From Glaciihabitans tibetensis (lineage in GTDB: Bacteria > Actinomycetota > Actinomycetes > Actinomycetales > Microbacteriaceae): a stretch of 64,000 bases of DNA. Below, in pieces: positions 26,354-34,947 of the stretch. The stretch lies in NCBI RefSeq assembly GCF_003003265.1, contig NZ_PVTL01000005.1, positions 62,001 through 126,000 on the forward strand, written 5' to 3'. The notes beneath the pieces were generated by a model. The model was not told the DNA's origin. It searched no databases and saw only the letters and a list, made by a program, of their open reading frames with translations. Position 1 is the stretch's first letter, and each line of letters starts with the position of its first letter. The translations under genes and the position numbers were made by a program.

Positions 26354-27273
26354 TGCTCTACACCGAGGTCTCCCCCGCGGCCAAACGCCAGGCGTTGCGT
26401 GACGGCCTGGCCAGTAGACGCCTGCTGCAGCTGCCCGGCGCGTTCAACCCCCTGTCCGCGCGCCTCATCGAGGAGAAGGGGTTCGACGGCGTCTACATCT
26501 CCGGCGCCGTAATCAGCGCCGACCTCGGCCTGCCCGACATCGGCCTCACCACCCTCACCGAGGTCGCGACGCGCTCCCGCCAGATCAGCCGGATGACCGC
26601 CCTGCCCACCCTCGTCGACGCCGACACGGGTTTCGGCGAACCGATGAACGTCGCCCGCACCGTGCAGGAACTCGAAGACGCCGGGGTCGCTGGCCTCCAC
26701 ATCGAAGACCAGGTCAATCCCAAGCGCTGCGGCCATCTTGACGGCAAGGCTGTGGTGGATGTCGGCACCGCCACCCAGCGCATCCGCGCAGCCGTCGCTG
26801 CCAGACGAGACCCTGCGCTCCTGATTCTGGCGCGCACCGACATCCGCGCCCTCGACGGGGTTCCCGCCGCCATCGACCGCGCACGCAGCCTCATCGATGC
26901 CGGCGCCGACGCCATCTTTCCCGAGGCGATGGCCACCCTCGACGAGTTCGCGGCCGTGCGCGCCGCCGTCGACGTGCCGATCCTGGCCAATATGACCGAG
27001 TTCGGCCGGAGCGCGCTCTTTACGACCAGACAGCTGGCGGATGTCGGGGTGAATCTTGTCATCTATCCCGTAACCCTGCTGCGCAGCGCGATGGGAGCCG
27101 CCGAGGCCACCCTCGACGTGATCCGCGCCGACGGAACGCAGGAGGCGGCGGTGGAGACCATGCAGACCCGGGAGCGTCTGTACGAGTTGCTCGACTATTC
27201 GGGCTACAACACGTTCGATACATCCGTCTACAACTTCGCTGTTCCCTCAATTCATTCAGGCACAAAGGAGTGA
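26353..27273 (+). CDS. prpB: 2-methylisocitrate lyase
   Basis: It cleaves 2-methylisocitrate to pyruvate and succinate. 306 residues of the PEP mutase/isocitrate lyase fold: LPGAFNPLSARLIEEKGFDGVYISGA, DADTGFGEP (Mg-binding), then IEDQVNPKRCGHLDGK with catalytic C126; the usual KKCGH reads KRCGH here. IFPEAM and ANMTEFG follow. The ATG at 26353 overlaps the prpD stop, and the gene runs into prpC with a 1-bp gap. Confidence 0.94.
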   Translation: MLYTEVSPAAKRQALRDGLASRRLLQLPGAFNPLSARLIEEKGFDGVYISGAVISADLGLPDIGLTTLTEVATRSRQISRMTALPTLVDADTGFGEPMNVARTVQELEDAGVAGLHIEDQVNPKRCGHLDGKAVVDVGTATQRIRAAVAARRDPALLILARTDIRALDGVPAAIDRARSLIDAGADAIFPEAMATLDEFAAVRAAVDVPILANMTEFGRSALFTTRQLADVGVNLVIYPVTLLRSAMGAAEATLDVIRADGTQEAAVETMQTRERLYELLDYSGYNTFDTSVYNFAVPSIHSGTKE

Positions 27274-27274
27274 C

Positions 27275-28435
27275 ATGACTGACATCCACAAGGGGCTGGT
27301 CGGGGTCGTTGTTGATGAAACAGCGATCTCGGAGGTGAGCACCGAGACCAGCGCCCTGTTATATCGCGGCTACCCCGCCCACGACCTCGCCGACCAGTGT
27401 TCGTTCGAGGAGGTCGCGTTCCTGCTCTGGCACGGCGAGCTACCCACAGCGCAGCAGCTGGCGGAGTTTGAAACGCTCGAGCGGTCGTTGCGGGGGCTCG
27501 ACCCCGTCGTCAAAGACGTGATCGATACGCTTCCGCTCGCGGCCCATCCGATGGATGTGCTGCGCACCGCGGTGAGCGTGATGGGCGCGCGGGATGCCAG
27601 CCTCCGCACCGCGCCCGCGCATGGCCGCACCGCCGACGCGAGCGAGAACAACCAGCGGCGCGCGCTCGAGCTGTTCGCCCAGATCCCCGCGGTGGTGGCC
27701 TACGACCAGCGGCGGCGCCGGGGACTGCACGCGGTGGAACCCCGCGACGACCTCGGGTACTCGGCCAACTTTTTGCACATGGTGTTCGGGGAGGTGCCGG
27801 ACCTCGTGGTGGTCACCGCCTTCGACGTGTCGATGATCATGTATGCCGAGCACTCCTTTAACGCGTCCACCTTTACCGCACGGGTGATCACCAGCACCCG
27901 CGCCGACCTGTATTCGGCGGTGGTCGGGGCGATCGGCGCACTGAAGGGTCCGCTGCACGGCGGGGCGAACGAGGCCGTGATGCAGGCCTTCGCGGAGATC
28001 GGATCGGCCAACAACGTCGGGCGCTGGGTGAAGGACATGCTCACGCACAAACGCCTGATCATGGGGTTCGGCCACCGCGTCTACAAGGACGGGGATTCCC
28101 GGGTTCCCACGTTGAAGGCCGCGCTCGACACCCTGATCGAGGAGTACCAGCGGCAGGACATCGCCGAGCTGTATGACGCGCTGGAAAGTTCCGTCGCGGA
28201 CGCATTGGGCCTCAAACCCAACCTCGACTACCCCAGCGGTCCCGCCTATCACCTGATGGGATTCGACACCGCGACGTTCACTCCCCTGTTCGCCGCCAGC
28301 CGGGTGGTGGGGTGGACGGCGCACATCATGGAACAGCAACAGTCGAACGCCCTGATCCGCCCGCTCAGCCTCTACACTGGGCCGCCCGAGCGGGCCGTTT
28401 CAGCGGGCGAGCCGCTCGACGATCAGGCCGAATAG
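27275..28435 (+). CDS. prpC: 2-methylcitrate synthase / citrate synthase family
   Basis: It condenses propionyl-CoA with oxaloacetate. 386 residues with the citrate synthase pattern: YRGYPAHDLADQCSFEEVAFLLWHGELP, the catalytic His in GPLHGGANEAVM, and GFGHRVYKDGDSR with the second His. AAAGGAG sits 4 bp before the ATG at 27275, inside the prpB end. Position in prpDBC identifies it as the methylcitrate rather than the Krebs-cycle enzyme. No GntR- or PrpR-type regulator is adjacent. Its last 36 bp overlap the convergent FAD monooxygenase gene. Confidence 0.94.
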   Translation: MTDIHKGLVGVVVDETAISEVSTETSALLYRGYPAHDLADQCSFEEVAFLLWHGELPTAQQLAEFETLERSLRGLDPVVKDVIDTLPLAAHPMDVLRTAVSVMGARDASLRTAPAHGRTADASENNQRRALELFAQIPAVVAYDQRRRRGLHAVEPRDDLGYSANFLHMVFGEVPDLVVVTAFDVSMIMYAEHSFNASTFTARVITSTRADLYSAVVGAIGALKGPLHGGANEAVMQAFAEIGSANNVGRWVKDMLTHKRLIMGFGHRVYKDGDSRVPTLKAALDTLIEEYQRQDIAELYDALESSVADALGLKPNLDYPSGPAYHLMGFDTATFTPLFAASRVVGWTAHIMEQQQSNALIRPLSLYTGPPERAVSAGEPLDDQAE

Positions 28436-29656
28436 GCCGGGAAAGCGCACCGCGAGCGGCACGATCGCTCGGCGGGCGGGCGAGGTGGCGAGCAGCACCA
28501 GACCGGAGGTGAGCAGCCGAAAGTCGCGGGTTTCGCGTTTCCACAGCTGCTCGTACAGGCGGGGTCGGTCGGCGACGAGGCAGCGCACAGCGACGCGCGC
28601 CTGCGCGAACCCCAGACGCAAACCCTCGCCCGTGATGGCGTCGACGTAGCCCGAGGAGTCTCCGACGAGCAGCACCCGCCCGGAGGTGCGCGCCCGGGTG
28701 CGCTGCCGAAACGGGCCGGCTCCCCGCCGGGAGGAGGCGGCGTCGGCCCCGGCGAAGCGGGCCGCAAGCTCCGGGATTGTGGCGAGGGCGGCATCGAAGT
28801 CGGTTCCCTGGGCCGCCAGCATCGCGAGTCCCACGGTGTCCGGCGCGACCGGGGTGACGTAGAACTCGGCGTCCGCCGCGTAGTAGACCTCGACGTTGTC
28901 CGACCAGGGCGCGACGGAGAAGTGCTGGCGAACGCCGTAGCGCCGCGCGCGGGAGAAGAGGCGCGGCAACCGGCGCGAGTTTCCGGCGGTTGGCCGACTC
29001 GGCGCACCGGGCCTGCTCGGCGCTGCGATGCTCAGACCGGCGAGCCTCGCAACCGTGGAGTGCAACCCGTCGCAGCCGAGCACATACCGGCCGACGATCG
29101 TGATCGCACCGCCGACCACCTCGGCCCGCACCGACGCGACTGTGGCGCCGGAGCGGATGGCCACCACCTTCGCGGTGACGCGCTGCACTCCCAGTTCGTC
29201 GACCCGCGCGGTGAGAGCGCGGTGCAGCTCAGTGCGGCGCACTCCGCGGCCCGCGGAAGTGCGGCCGAGGCCAGGTGCGCCGGAAGAACTCCCGCCAAAC
29301 CGGTGCACCGCGCTGAGCGCACCCTGCCGGTACGCGATCCCGCGCAGCGGTTCACCCGCCGGATCCACCCCCAGCCGGGCGAGCAGCGGCAGGGCGCCGG
29401 GCATCAGGCCCTCGCCGCAGGCCTTGTCGATCGTTCCGGCCCGCTGCTCGACCAACACCACGCTGAAGCCCGCGAGCCGCGCCTCGATCGCCGCCGCGAG
29501 GCCGACCGGTCCGCCGCCGACGACCACAACGTCCACGTCGATCAGGCCGCTGCCGATAACCGCGGCGTCGTCGTCGCCCGCGCCGCCGACATCCCCGGGC
29601 CCATCGCCGTTGCGAAACAGGCCGCTCCTACCGCCGGCCGCACCAACTCCGGACAT
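28400..29656 (-). CDS. FAD-dependent oxidoreductase/hydroxylase of the type III PKS cluster
   Basis: A 418-residue flavoprotein. The FAD fold begins near residue 40 (VDVVVVGGGPVGLAAAIEARLAGFSVVLVEQ), after a Gly/Asp-rich leader; CGEGLMPGALPLLARLGV and GRVLLVGDSSGYVDAITGEGLRLGFAQA are typical of the geranylgeranyl-reductase/aromatic hydroxylase group. It is the last gene after a type III PKS and an ICMT-like methyltransferase, the order of srsA-srsB-srsC-like alkylresorcinol clusters, where the third enzyme hydroxylates the ring. It converges on prpC with a 36-bp overlap. The true start may be an internal codon closer to residue 38. Confidence 0.88.
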   Translation of the reverse strand: MSGVGAAGGRSGLFRNGDGPGDVGGAGDDDAAVIGSGLIDVDVVVVGGGPVGLAAAIEARLAGFSVVLVEQRAGTIDKACGEGLMPGALPLLARLGVDPAGEPLRGIAYRQGALSAVHRFGGSSSGAPGLGRTSAGRGVRRTELHRALTARVDELGVQRVTAKVVAIRSGATVASVRAEVVGGAITIVGRYVLGCDGLHSTVARLAGLSIAAPSRPGAPSRPTAGNSRRLPRLFSRARRYGVRQHFSVAPWSDNVEVYYAADAEFYVTPVAPDTVGLAMLAAQGTDFDAALATIPELAARFAGADAASSRRGAGPFRQRTRARTSGRVLLVGDSSGYVDAITGEGLRLGFAQARVAVRCLVADRPRLYEQLWKRETRDFRLLTSGLVLLATSPARRAIVPLAVRFPGLFGLIVERLAR

Positions 29657-29668
29657 TGCCGCCTCGGC

Positions 29669-30199
29669 TCAGGCCGTGAGCGCGCGCAGGGCGCGGTCTT
29701 CGGTCGGGATGCGGAAGCGCACGAGCAAAATCGCGTTGAGAACCGTGAACACGATCGCGGTGATCCACGCGGTGTGCACGAGCGGCAGTGCGATGCCCTC
29801 GATCACCACGATGAGGTAGTTCGGGTGCGGCAGCCAGCGATACCGGTACGGTCCGCGCTCGACGCGCCCGAGGCCCGGAACCACGATCACGCGGGTGTTC
29901 CACTGGGGACCCAGCGCCCAGATCACCCAGTAGCGTCCGGCCTGGCAGAGCAGCACCACGACGAGCATCGGCCAGCCGAGCCAGGGCAGAAACGGGCGAT
30001 CGAGCAGGAATACCTCGGCGAGCGCGCCGACGAGCAGCCCGGTGTGCAGGGCAACCATCCACGGAAAGTGCCTCTGGCCGTACTCGACCCCGCCGCGCGC
30101 AAACGCCCACCGCGCGTGCCGGGTGGAGATGACCATTTCCACGATCCGCTCGGCGCCGGTCGCGAGAATGAGAACGAGGTAGGCAATCATCGGGGCCAC
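29669..30199 (-). CDS. Isoprenylcysteine-carboxyl-methyltransferase-like membrane methyltransferase
   Basis: A 176-residue integral membrane protein with about four or five hydrophobic helices and the ICMT signature near the C-terminus: ERGPYRYRWLPHPNYLIVVIEG, then FRIPTEDRAL. In srs-like clusters the homologue O-methylates the phenolic lipid made by the type III PKS. Its start overlaps the PKS end by 13 bp, so translation is coupled. Confidence 0.88.
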   Translation of the reverse strand: MAPMIAYLVLILATGAERIVEMVISTRHARWAFARGGVEYGQRHFPWMVALHTGLLVGALAEVFLLDRPFLPWLGWPMLVVVLLCQAGRYWVIWALGPQWNTRVIVVPGLGRVERGPYRYRWLPHPNYLIVVIEGIALPLVHTAWITAIVFTVLNAILLVRFRIPTEDRALRALTA

Positions 30200-31236
30200 T
30201 CTAGTAGAACGAATTCCGCGCTCACGCCCGGTCCCACCGCGAAGAGCAGGCCCCGCGCGCCGGGCTCCTGCACGAAGCCATCCGCGAGCACGTGCAGCAC
30301 CGCCGATGACGACAGGTTGCCCACCTTCGCCAGTGAGCTGTAGCTCAACTCGAGTGCATCGGCTGGCAGCCCGAGCGAGGTCGCGAACGCCTCCAGCACT
30401 CGAGGTCCGCCGGGATGAGCGAACCAGACGTCGACGTCGTTTACCGTCAGGTCGTTACGCCCGAGGAACCCGGCGGCGTTTCCGGGAAAGTGTTCGGCGA
30501 TGACATCCGCCACCCCCGCCGTCAGCACGATCTCGAATCCGGTGCCCGTCGTGTTGAAGCCGATGACGCCGAGGCTGTCGGGGTAAAAGAAGCTGCTGGT
30601 GTCGACGATGGACGGGCCCGGCTCCGGGCGGTCGTCGCCCACCAGAACCACGGCCGCGGCTCCATCCCCGAAGAGCCCGGTCGCCACGAAATTGGCCATG
30701 CTCGCGTCATCCCGCTGCAGGGTCAACGAACACAGTTCGACCGACAGCAGCACGCCCACTTCGGTGGGATGTCCCACCAGGTAGTCGTTGACCCGGGCGA
30801 GACCGGCGGCGCCGGCGACGCAGCCGAGCCCATAAGAGGGGATGCGCTTAACGTCGGGGCGCAGGCCGAGCGAGGTGACCAGCAGCGCGTCGATGGAGGG
30901 GGCGGAGATGCCTGTGACCGAGGTGAACAGCACAAAGTCGATATCCGACGGAGCGAGCCCCGCCATCTCGAGAGCCCCGAGCAAAGCGCGGCCCGCGAGC
31001 TCGGTCGCCACCTCGATGAAGATGTCGTTCGACTCGCGAAACCCGCCGAGGTCGCGGTAGCGCTCAAGGGGAAGCGCGGTGTGTCGCACTCCGATGCCGC
31101 TGGCGGCATGCATCCGTTCCATCACGGCCCGGTGCGAGGCGCGCGAGGTGATCAGCGGCACCAACTCGGCGGTGATCGCACTCTGGGGGTAGGCGAACAC
31201 GGGAAGCACCGGTGCTACGGCCGCGATACGAGGCAT
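30187..31236 (-). CDS. Type III polyketide synthase
   Basis: A 349-residue chalcone-synthase-fold enzyme. The catalytic triad is visible: C139 in SYGLGCVAGAAGLARV, H274 in WFAHPGGPRVLEAF and N307 in KVGNLSSSAVLHVL. Context (methyltransferase and FAD hydroxylase downstream) points to an alkylresorcinol or alkylpyrone synthase that extends a fatty acyl starter with malonyl-CoA units. Products of such clusters are phenolic lipids that sit in the membrane and can replace or supplement phospholipids. The start is the ATG at 31236. No transport or regulator gene is attached. Confidence 0.93.
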   Translation of the reverse strand: MPRIAAVAPVLPVFAYPQSAITAELVPLITSRASHRAVMERMHAASGIGVRHTALPLERYRDLGGFRESNDIFIEVATELAGRALLGALEMAGLAPSDIDFVLFTSVTGISAPSIDALLVTSLGLRPDVKRIPSYGLGCVAGAAGLARVNDYLVGHPTEVGVLLSVELCSLTLQRDDASMANFVATGLFGDGAAAVVLVGDDRPEPGPSIVDTSSFFYPDSLGVIGFNTTGTGFEIVLTAGVADVIAEHFPGNAAGFLGRNDLTVNDVDVWFAHPGGPRVLEAFATSLGLPADALELSYSSLAKVGNLSSSAVLHVLADGFVQEPGARGLLFAVGPGVSAEFVLLEWPR

Positions 31237-31701
31237 TTGCCGAAACTAGCACGGTCGCGTTGCCGGAACCCTGAGCGCTCACCCGCTTGACAGGGCCCGC
31301 AAACCGCGTGTCGACCGGGGTATCTCTCGGGCCGGGAGCCGATGCGACCCGCGCACGAACGTTAATTCGAGTCCGAGCAGACCACAATTTCTGCCATTCG
31401 AATTACGCGCCTGTAGTTATGAACAGGGTTTTCCACAGTGTGCACAACTTTGGGACCCTTTCTGGGCCCGTTCCACAGAGTTATCCACACCGGTTCTGCG
31501 GGGTTGCGCAAAGTTGTCGATCCCAAGTGAATTCGCGGGACACGCCCGGTGAATGTGGCCCCAACCGGCCGAAACGGGCAGGTTTACGGGAATCACAGCC
31601 GTGTAGTTCCTAACAGGCTTCTCCACAGTGTGGACAACTGCGATTTTCGGGTCGAGTGCCCTTAATCCAGGCCGATCTGAAGACCGATAATGAGGCGGAT
31701 G
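31237..31701. other. 465-bp intergenic region with DnaA-box-like repeats
   Basis: Between the PKS start and the zinc-ribbon coiled-coil gene. It contains a pair of 42-bp direct repeats (listed separately), one perfect TTATCCACA at 31481-31489 and other CCACA-type 9-mers. Short frames crossing it on the minus strand read CxxC peptides only because of the repeat and are not credited. Confidence 0.5.
31411..31642. repeat. Two 42-bp direct repeats carrying DnaA-box-like 9-mers
   Basis: Copies at 31411-31452 and 31601-31642, 190 bp apart, match at about 34 of 42 positions; both contain TTCCACAGTGTG or TCCACAGTGTGG followed by ACAACT. TTTTCCACA (31429), TTATCCACA (31481, consensus DnaA box) and TTCTCCACA (31619) lie in or between them. 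Confidence 0.65.
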
Positions 31702-32331
31702 TCACGGCTCCGCGATCGCGCGAAGCGGCAGCGCGTGCCGCTTGCCCGCGTCGCGCAGGGCGAGGTTGCGCTGCTCCCACTCGCGCAGACGTGTGCGCTC
31801 CGGCTCGAGGGCCGCGTTCTCGGGGCACACCGCGGCGGACTTGCCGCAGACGCAGTGCAGTGCACGCTCGGGATCCTCGTGGTGCAGCCGGTCGAGCCGC
31901 CAGAGCACGGCCATCAGCCGGTCGATCTGGCGGTGGGCGAGCTCGGTGTTGCGCTCTGCGCGCCGCACGACGGTGGTCTCGATCAGCTCGCGCACACCGC
32001 CCGTCTCCGTGCGGTCAAACTCGCCCGCAACGACGCTCGACAGCTGCTCGACTTGCGCCGTGAGCCGCGCGATCGCGGCGGAGTCCGCGTCGGCGGTGGC
32101 CTCCGCTCCCGCGACGTACTCGCGGTGGGTTTCCTGCTCGTCATCGACCAGTTCCGACCACATCTTGATGTGCTCGAGGTCCCGCCGCTCGGCCTTGTCT
32201 GATCCGAGGTGTTTCTGGCAGAAGGGGCAGACCACCTGGTCGCTCGACGACGCGAAGCGGAACGGCTGCAGCGACCGGCAGCAGAAGCACTGCGCCATCA
32301 CGTCTACGTGCAGCGGAAAACCGTGCGGCAT
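31702..32331 (-). CDS. Zinc-ribbon coiled-coil protein, unknown function
   Basis: A 209-residue protein. AGGAGG lies 6 bp before the ATG at 32331, so the longer frame to 32577 is rejected. The N-terminus MPHGFPLHVDVMAQCFCCRSLQPF ... VVCPFCQKHLG has two CxxC pairs forming a likely zinc ribbon, followed by a long charged alpha-helical/coiled-coil region. A further C-x-C with a distal Cys (HCVCGKSAAVCPE) appears near residue 160. I do not recognise a named family. Confidence 0.7.
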   Translation of the reverse strand: MPHGFPLHVDVMAQCFCCRSLQPFRFASSSDQVVCPFCQKHLGSDKAERRDLEHIKMWSELVDDEQETHREYVAGAEATADADSAAIARLTAQVEQLSSVVAGEFDRTETGGVRELIETTVVRRAERNTELAHRQIDRLMAVLWRLDRLHHEDPERALHCVCGKSAAVCPENAALEPERTRLREWEQRNLALRDAGKRHALPLRAIAEP

Positions 32332-32381
32332 GGAGAACCTCCTCGGTGGCCGTCTGCCTCTGGCCATCGTAACCGTCGCGG

Positions 32382-32434
32382 TCTCGTCCTGGCGAGCGGT
32401 CTCATCCTGGCGAGAAGCTCGTCCTGGACTAGGG
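32382..32434. repeat. 18-bp tandem repeat, nearly three copies
   Basis: Units TCTCGTCCTGGCGAGCGG (32382) and TCTCATCCTGGCGAGAAG (32400) are followed by a shortened CTCGTCCTGGACTAGG. The array is in the divergent gap between two unknown genes. Confidence 0.65.
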
Positions 32435-32558
32435 CCCGAGGTCACTATCGACGACGACGACCTCGGCGTAGCCTCGGCACCAAGTCGAGCTTTACGCACG
32501 ACGTGGTCCGACTTCGGGCCACAAATCCCGTCAATGCAGACGGGAGAAGGGCAAGACA

Positions 32559-33311
32559 ATGCCACTGGCACCATCACCCCTAAACCCCGACCATGGCCTG
32601 CGCACCCGTCCGTCGCTGGCGGAGGTCTCAGATGTGCAGCGCTGGATCAGCCGCCGCTACGGACTCCCCCTCGCCGCGGCGGCCGTCGACGCCATCGTGG
32701 CCAATCAGCGCGAGGGTAGTGCGGTGCGCCACCGCCTGCGCTGGGCCTTCACCCACGACCGATGGGCACTGAAGCTCTCGCGTCACGGGCGCACCGAGGC
32801 GCAGTCGCTCGAGTGCGTCCCGGTGAACGGTGCCCGCGTGTACGAATGGGCCCGGCACGTCAACGGCCAACGCACCCCCGCGCCGGTGTACCCGGGTGAA
32901 GCCTGGAACGTAGATGCCTCGTTCTCGCACCTGATCACGTCTGGGCCGACAGCGGGCATTCATTGGGATGCCTCGGTGGAGGACGGTTTTGCCGACTGGG
33001 CCACCGCGCGGTACGGGCTGCGCCGACAGGAGGTGGCGAGGCTCCGTCTGACCGATCGCCGCCATCACGGCACTCCGCACCGCAGTATCGCGCAGATCAT
33101 TACCTGCGAGGTGAGCCCGAGCGCACAGCATCTGCACGAGCTGTCCCTGTTGTGGCTGAACTCCAAAAACGTGATCGTAGACAAAGACGGCGACGAGCTG
33201 ACGGTGATCTTTACACCCGGGTGTCCGGCGGCGCCTGTCGTGACCGCACGTGGTGATGTTCCTGCCTCCGCGAGATCGGCCGGATCGGACGCTGCGCTCC
33301 ACGGGTCTTAA
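32559..33311 (+). CDS. Hypothetical protein
   Basis: A 250-residue soluble protein, no signal peptide or membrane helix. It starts at the ATG at 32559 with GAGAAGGG about 9 bp upstream. It is rich in Arg, Trp and His (RWISRRYGLPL, FTHDRWALKLSRHGR, FADWATARYGLRRQEV). I do not recognise a domain. Its 3' end overlaps the convergent 225-residue gene by about 100 bp; the last 25 residues are Ala/Ser-rich and look like read-through. Confidence 0.6.
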   Translation: MPLAPSPLNPDHGLRTRPSLAEVSDVQRWISRRYGLPLAAAAVDAIVANQREGSAVRHRLRWAFTHDRWALKLSRHGRTEAQSLECVPVNGARVYEWARHVNGQRTPAPVYPGEAWNVDASFSHLITSGPTAGIHWDASVEDGFADWATARYGLRRQEVARLRLTDRRHHGTPHRSIAQIITCEVSPSAQHLHELSLLWLNSKNVIVDKDGDELTVIFTPGCPAAPVVTARGDVPASARSAGSDAALHGS

Positions 33312-33888
33312 TCGGCCTGAGCGGCCCGCCGAGGATCAAGGGAGACGCAAGCAGCGGGCCGGCGTCAATCTTCTTCCCAGCGCTCGCGACGTTCTCCGCC
33401 AACCGGGCCGGTGCCACCTCCGCCTCGACCTGCGGGGCGGGCGAGTCGACCTTCGCCGAGCCCAACTTGTCGATCACCGTGGCCGCGCTCGCGTTGCGCA
33501 GCCTCGCGGTGGGATAGTGCCGCAGGGGCATCACCAGCGGGATGCCGTCGAGTTGCAGAAGCCAGGCGTAGGCCGGCGGTGTGGCTGCCTGAACGTGCAG
33601 CAGCTCTAGGTCGGTCACGCGCGCGAGCGCGTCCCGTGCGCTTTGGCGTGCCGCCTCGGGGTCGGGATAGAGGGCGGCGCTGGATGCCACGGACCTGCCA
33701 TTCGCCGCGACAACTATCCACGCCGACAGTGATTCGCCGAAGTCGAGGGTGGTTTTCAGTGATGCCAGCGCCGAGCGGGACACGGATACCTTCGACAGCA
33801 CCCGACGTCGCGCTGCCAGCCAGTCCTGGAAACTCTCAGACGCCACGTCGTCGAACGTCTGGAGGCTGATTGTGGCCCGATTTGCCAT
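33211..33888 (-). CDS. Hypothetical protein in operon with a pseudokinase
   Basis: A 225-residue soluble protein. GAGAGG precedes the ATG at 33888. A central part (AWIVVAANGRSVASSAALYPDPEAARQSARDALARV) faintly resembles the YegP/DUF1508 repeat (xNGxxxxxSxxYxxxxxA). A linker and an Arg-rich tail follow. It lies 9 bp after the pseudokinase gene and is almost certainly co-transcribed, so it may be its functional partner. The 3' end overlaps the convergent 250-residue gene by 101 bp. Function unknown. Confidence 0.65.
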   Translation of the reverse strand: MANRATISLQTFDDVASESFQDWLAARRRVLSKVSVSRSALASLKTTLDFGESLSAWIVVAANGRSVASSAALYPDPEAARQSARDALARVTDLELLHVQAATPPAYAWLLQLDGIPLVMPLRHYPTARLRNASAATVIDKLGSAKVDSPAPQVEAEVAPARLAENVASAGKKIDAGPLLASPLILGGPLRPIKTRGAQRPIRPISRRQEHHHVRSRQAPPDTRV

Positions 33889-33897
33889 GGTCGGTTG

Positions 33898-34947
33898 CTA
33901 CCTCTCTCGCTGTTCGCCGCCGCGGTGCATACCCACGGAACGCAGCTGCTCGATAACCTCAGAGAAAGAATGCTGCCGCTCCTCCGGGTTGTCGCTCATC
34001 GCCTGGTTGGCGATCGCGTGGAGTTGCCCGAGGGTGTCCGCGGCGAAGTCCCTGGTGACGTCGTCACCGGTGGCGCTGCCGGTGGCGCTGCCGGTCCGAT
34101 CGCGCGGCCCGGTGTGTTCCCCGAGCAGCAGCAACGCGGCCAGCACACAGCCGAAGCCGAAGATGTCGCTGCGCCTCGTGGGAAGCTGCCCGGCGCCGTG
34201 TTCGGGCGGCGGATACTGGAGGTGTTCGGAGAACCACTGTCGGATCTGCGCCGTGGTCGGGGAGTCCGAGGCCGAGGCCACGTCCGTGACTGGCGGCCCG
34301 AAGCCCGTGATGCGGATCCGGGGTTCGGCGGACGCGGCATCCGTTTCACGCAACTCCGTTTCGAGCAACACGGTCGCCGGACCCAGGTCGCCGTGCACCG
34401 CCCCCGACAAATGTGCATACTTCATGGCGCGCGCCGTCTGAAGGGCGAGGTGGAGCACCCGGTCGGGCCAGCCCTGAGCCCAGCTGCCGGGCATGGCAAA
34501 CCGGTCGAGGTTCGGCGCTGCCACGCTCTCGCCGACGGCCCAGTGCGCCGGCCGACCGGTTACCTCCGAGCTTCCCACCTCGAAGGTGCCGACGATGCCG
34601 GGGTGCACGAGCGAGCCGCGCGCCACATAGAGGGAGACGAACAGGGCGACTTTGGCCTCGTCTATCGCCCAGTCGTCGCGCAGGATCGTGATCGTCACGT
34701 CCCGGGAGAGGAAGTTGTCGTAGCCGCGGTGCACGGTCGTCATCGGATCGCCCGAGAGCTCCCCGCCGACCACGTAGCGACCGGCGAGCACCAGGGGCAG
34801 CACTGCCCCGACCCTGAGGGCAGCGGAGGCTGGCACTGCATCGCCCGCAGGCTCTGCATCTTCGGCCTGACGTGCGCCCGGGAGCGCTACTCGTCCGAGC
34901 GGATCTCGTAGGCGTCGGCGACTACGAGGCAATGACCACGCGCTCAT
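33898..34947 (-). CDS. Protein-kinase-fold protein lacking catalytic residues (pseudokinase)
   Basis: A 349-residue protein with a eukaryotic-type Ser/Thr kinase fold from about residue 56 (LAGRYVVGGELSGDPMTTVHRGYD). The ATP-binding lysine position is T87 (DVTITIL), the catalytic loop is HGDLGPATVLL (185-195) with Asn replaced by T192, and the DFG motif reads GFG (215-217). These losses predict no phosphotransfer, while the fold around them is kept (RRSDIFGFGCVLAALLLLG). No transmembrane helix. Together with the downstream partner it may act as a scaffold or sensor. A 29-bp motif shared with the pstC upstream region lies about 155 bp before its start. The first 45 residues are poorly conserved in style and the true start could be internal. 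Confidence 0.75.
   Translation of the reverse strand: MSAWSLPRSRRRLRDPLGRVALPGARQAEDAEPAGDAVPASAALRVGAVLPLVLAGRYVVGGELSGDPMTTVHRGYDNFLSRDVTITILRDDWAIDEAKVALFVSLYVARGSLVHPGIVGTFEVGSSEVTGRPAHWAVGESVAAPNLDRFAMPGSWAQGWPDRVLHLALQTARAMKYAHLSGAVHGDLGPATVLLETELRETDAASAEPRIRITGFGPPVTDVASASDSPTTAQIRQWFSEHLQYPPPEHGAGQLPTRRSDIFGFGCVLAALLLLGEHTGPRDRTGSATGSATGDDVTRDFAADTLGQLHAIANQAMSDNPEERQHSFSEVIEQLRSVGMHRGGEQRER

Noticed and set aside
31411..31642. Possible replication origin
   Set aside because: Only one consensus DnaA box, no AT-rich unwinding region, and neither dnaA nor dnaN nearby.
31417..31828. Minus-strand frames with SCAHCGKPC and SCPHCGEAC that look like zinc ribbons
   Set aside because: The CxxC peptides come from the two copies of the 42-bp repeat read in one frame; no start signal or conserved remainder.
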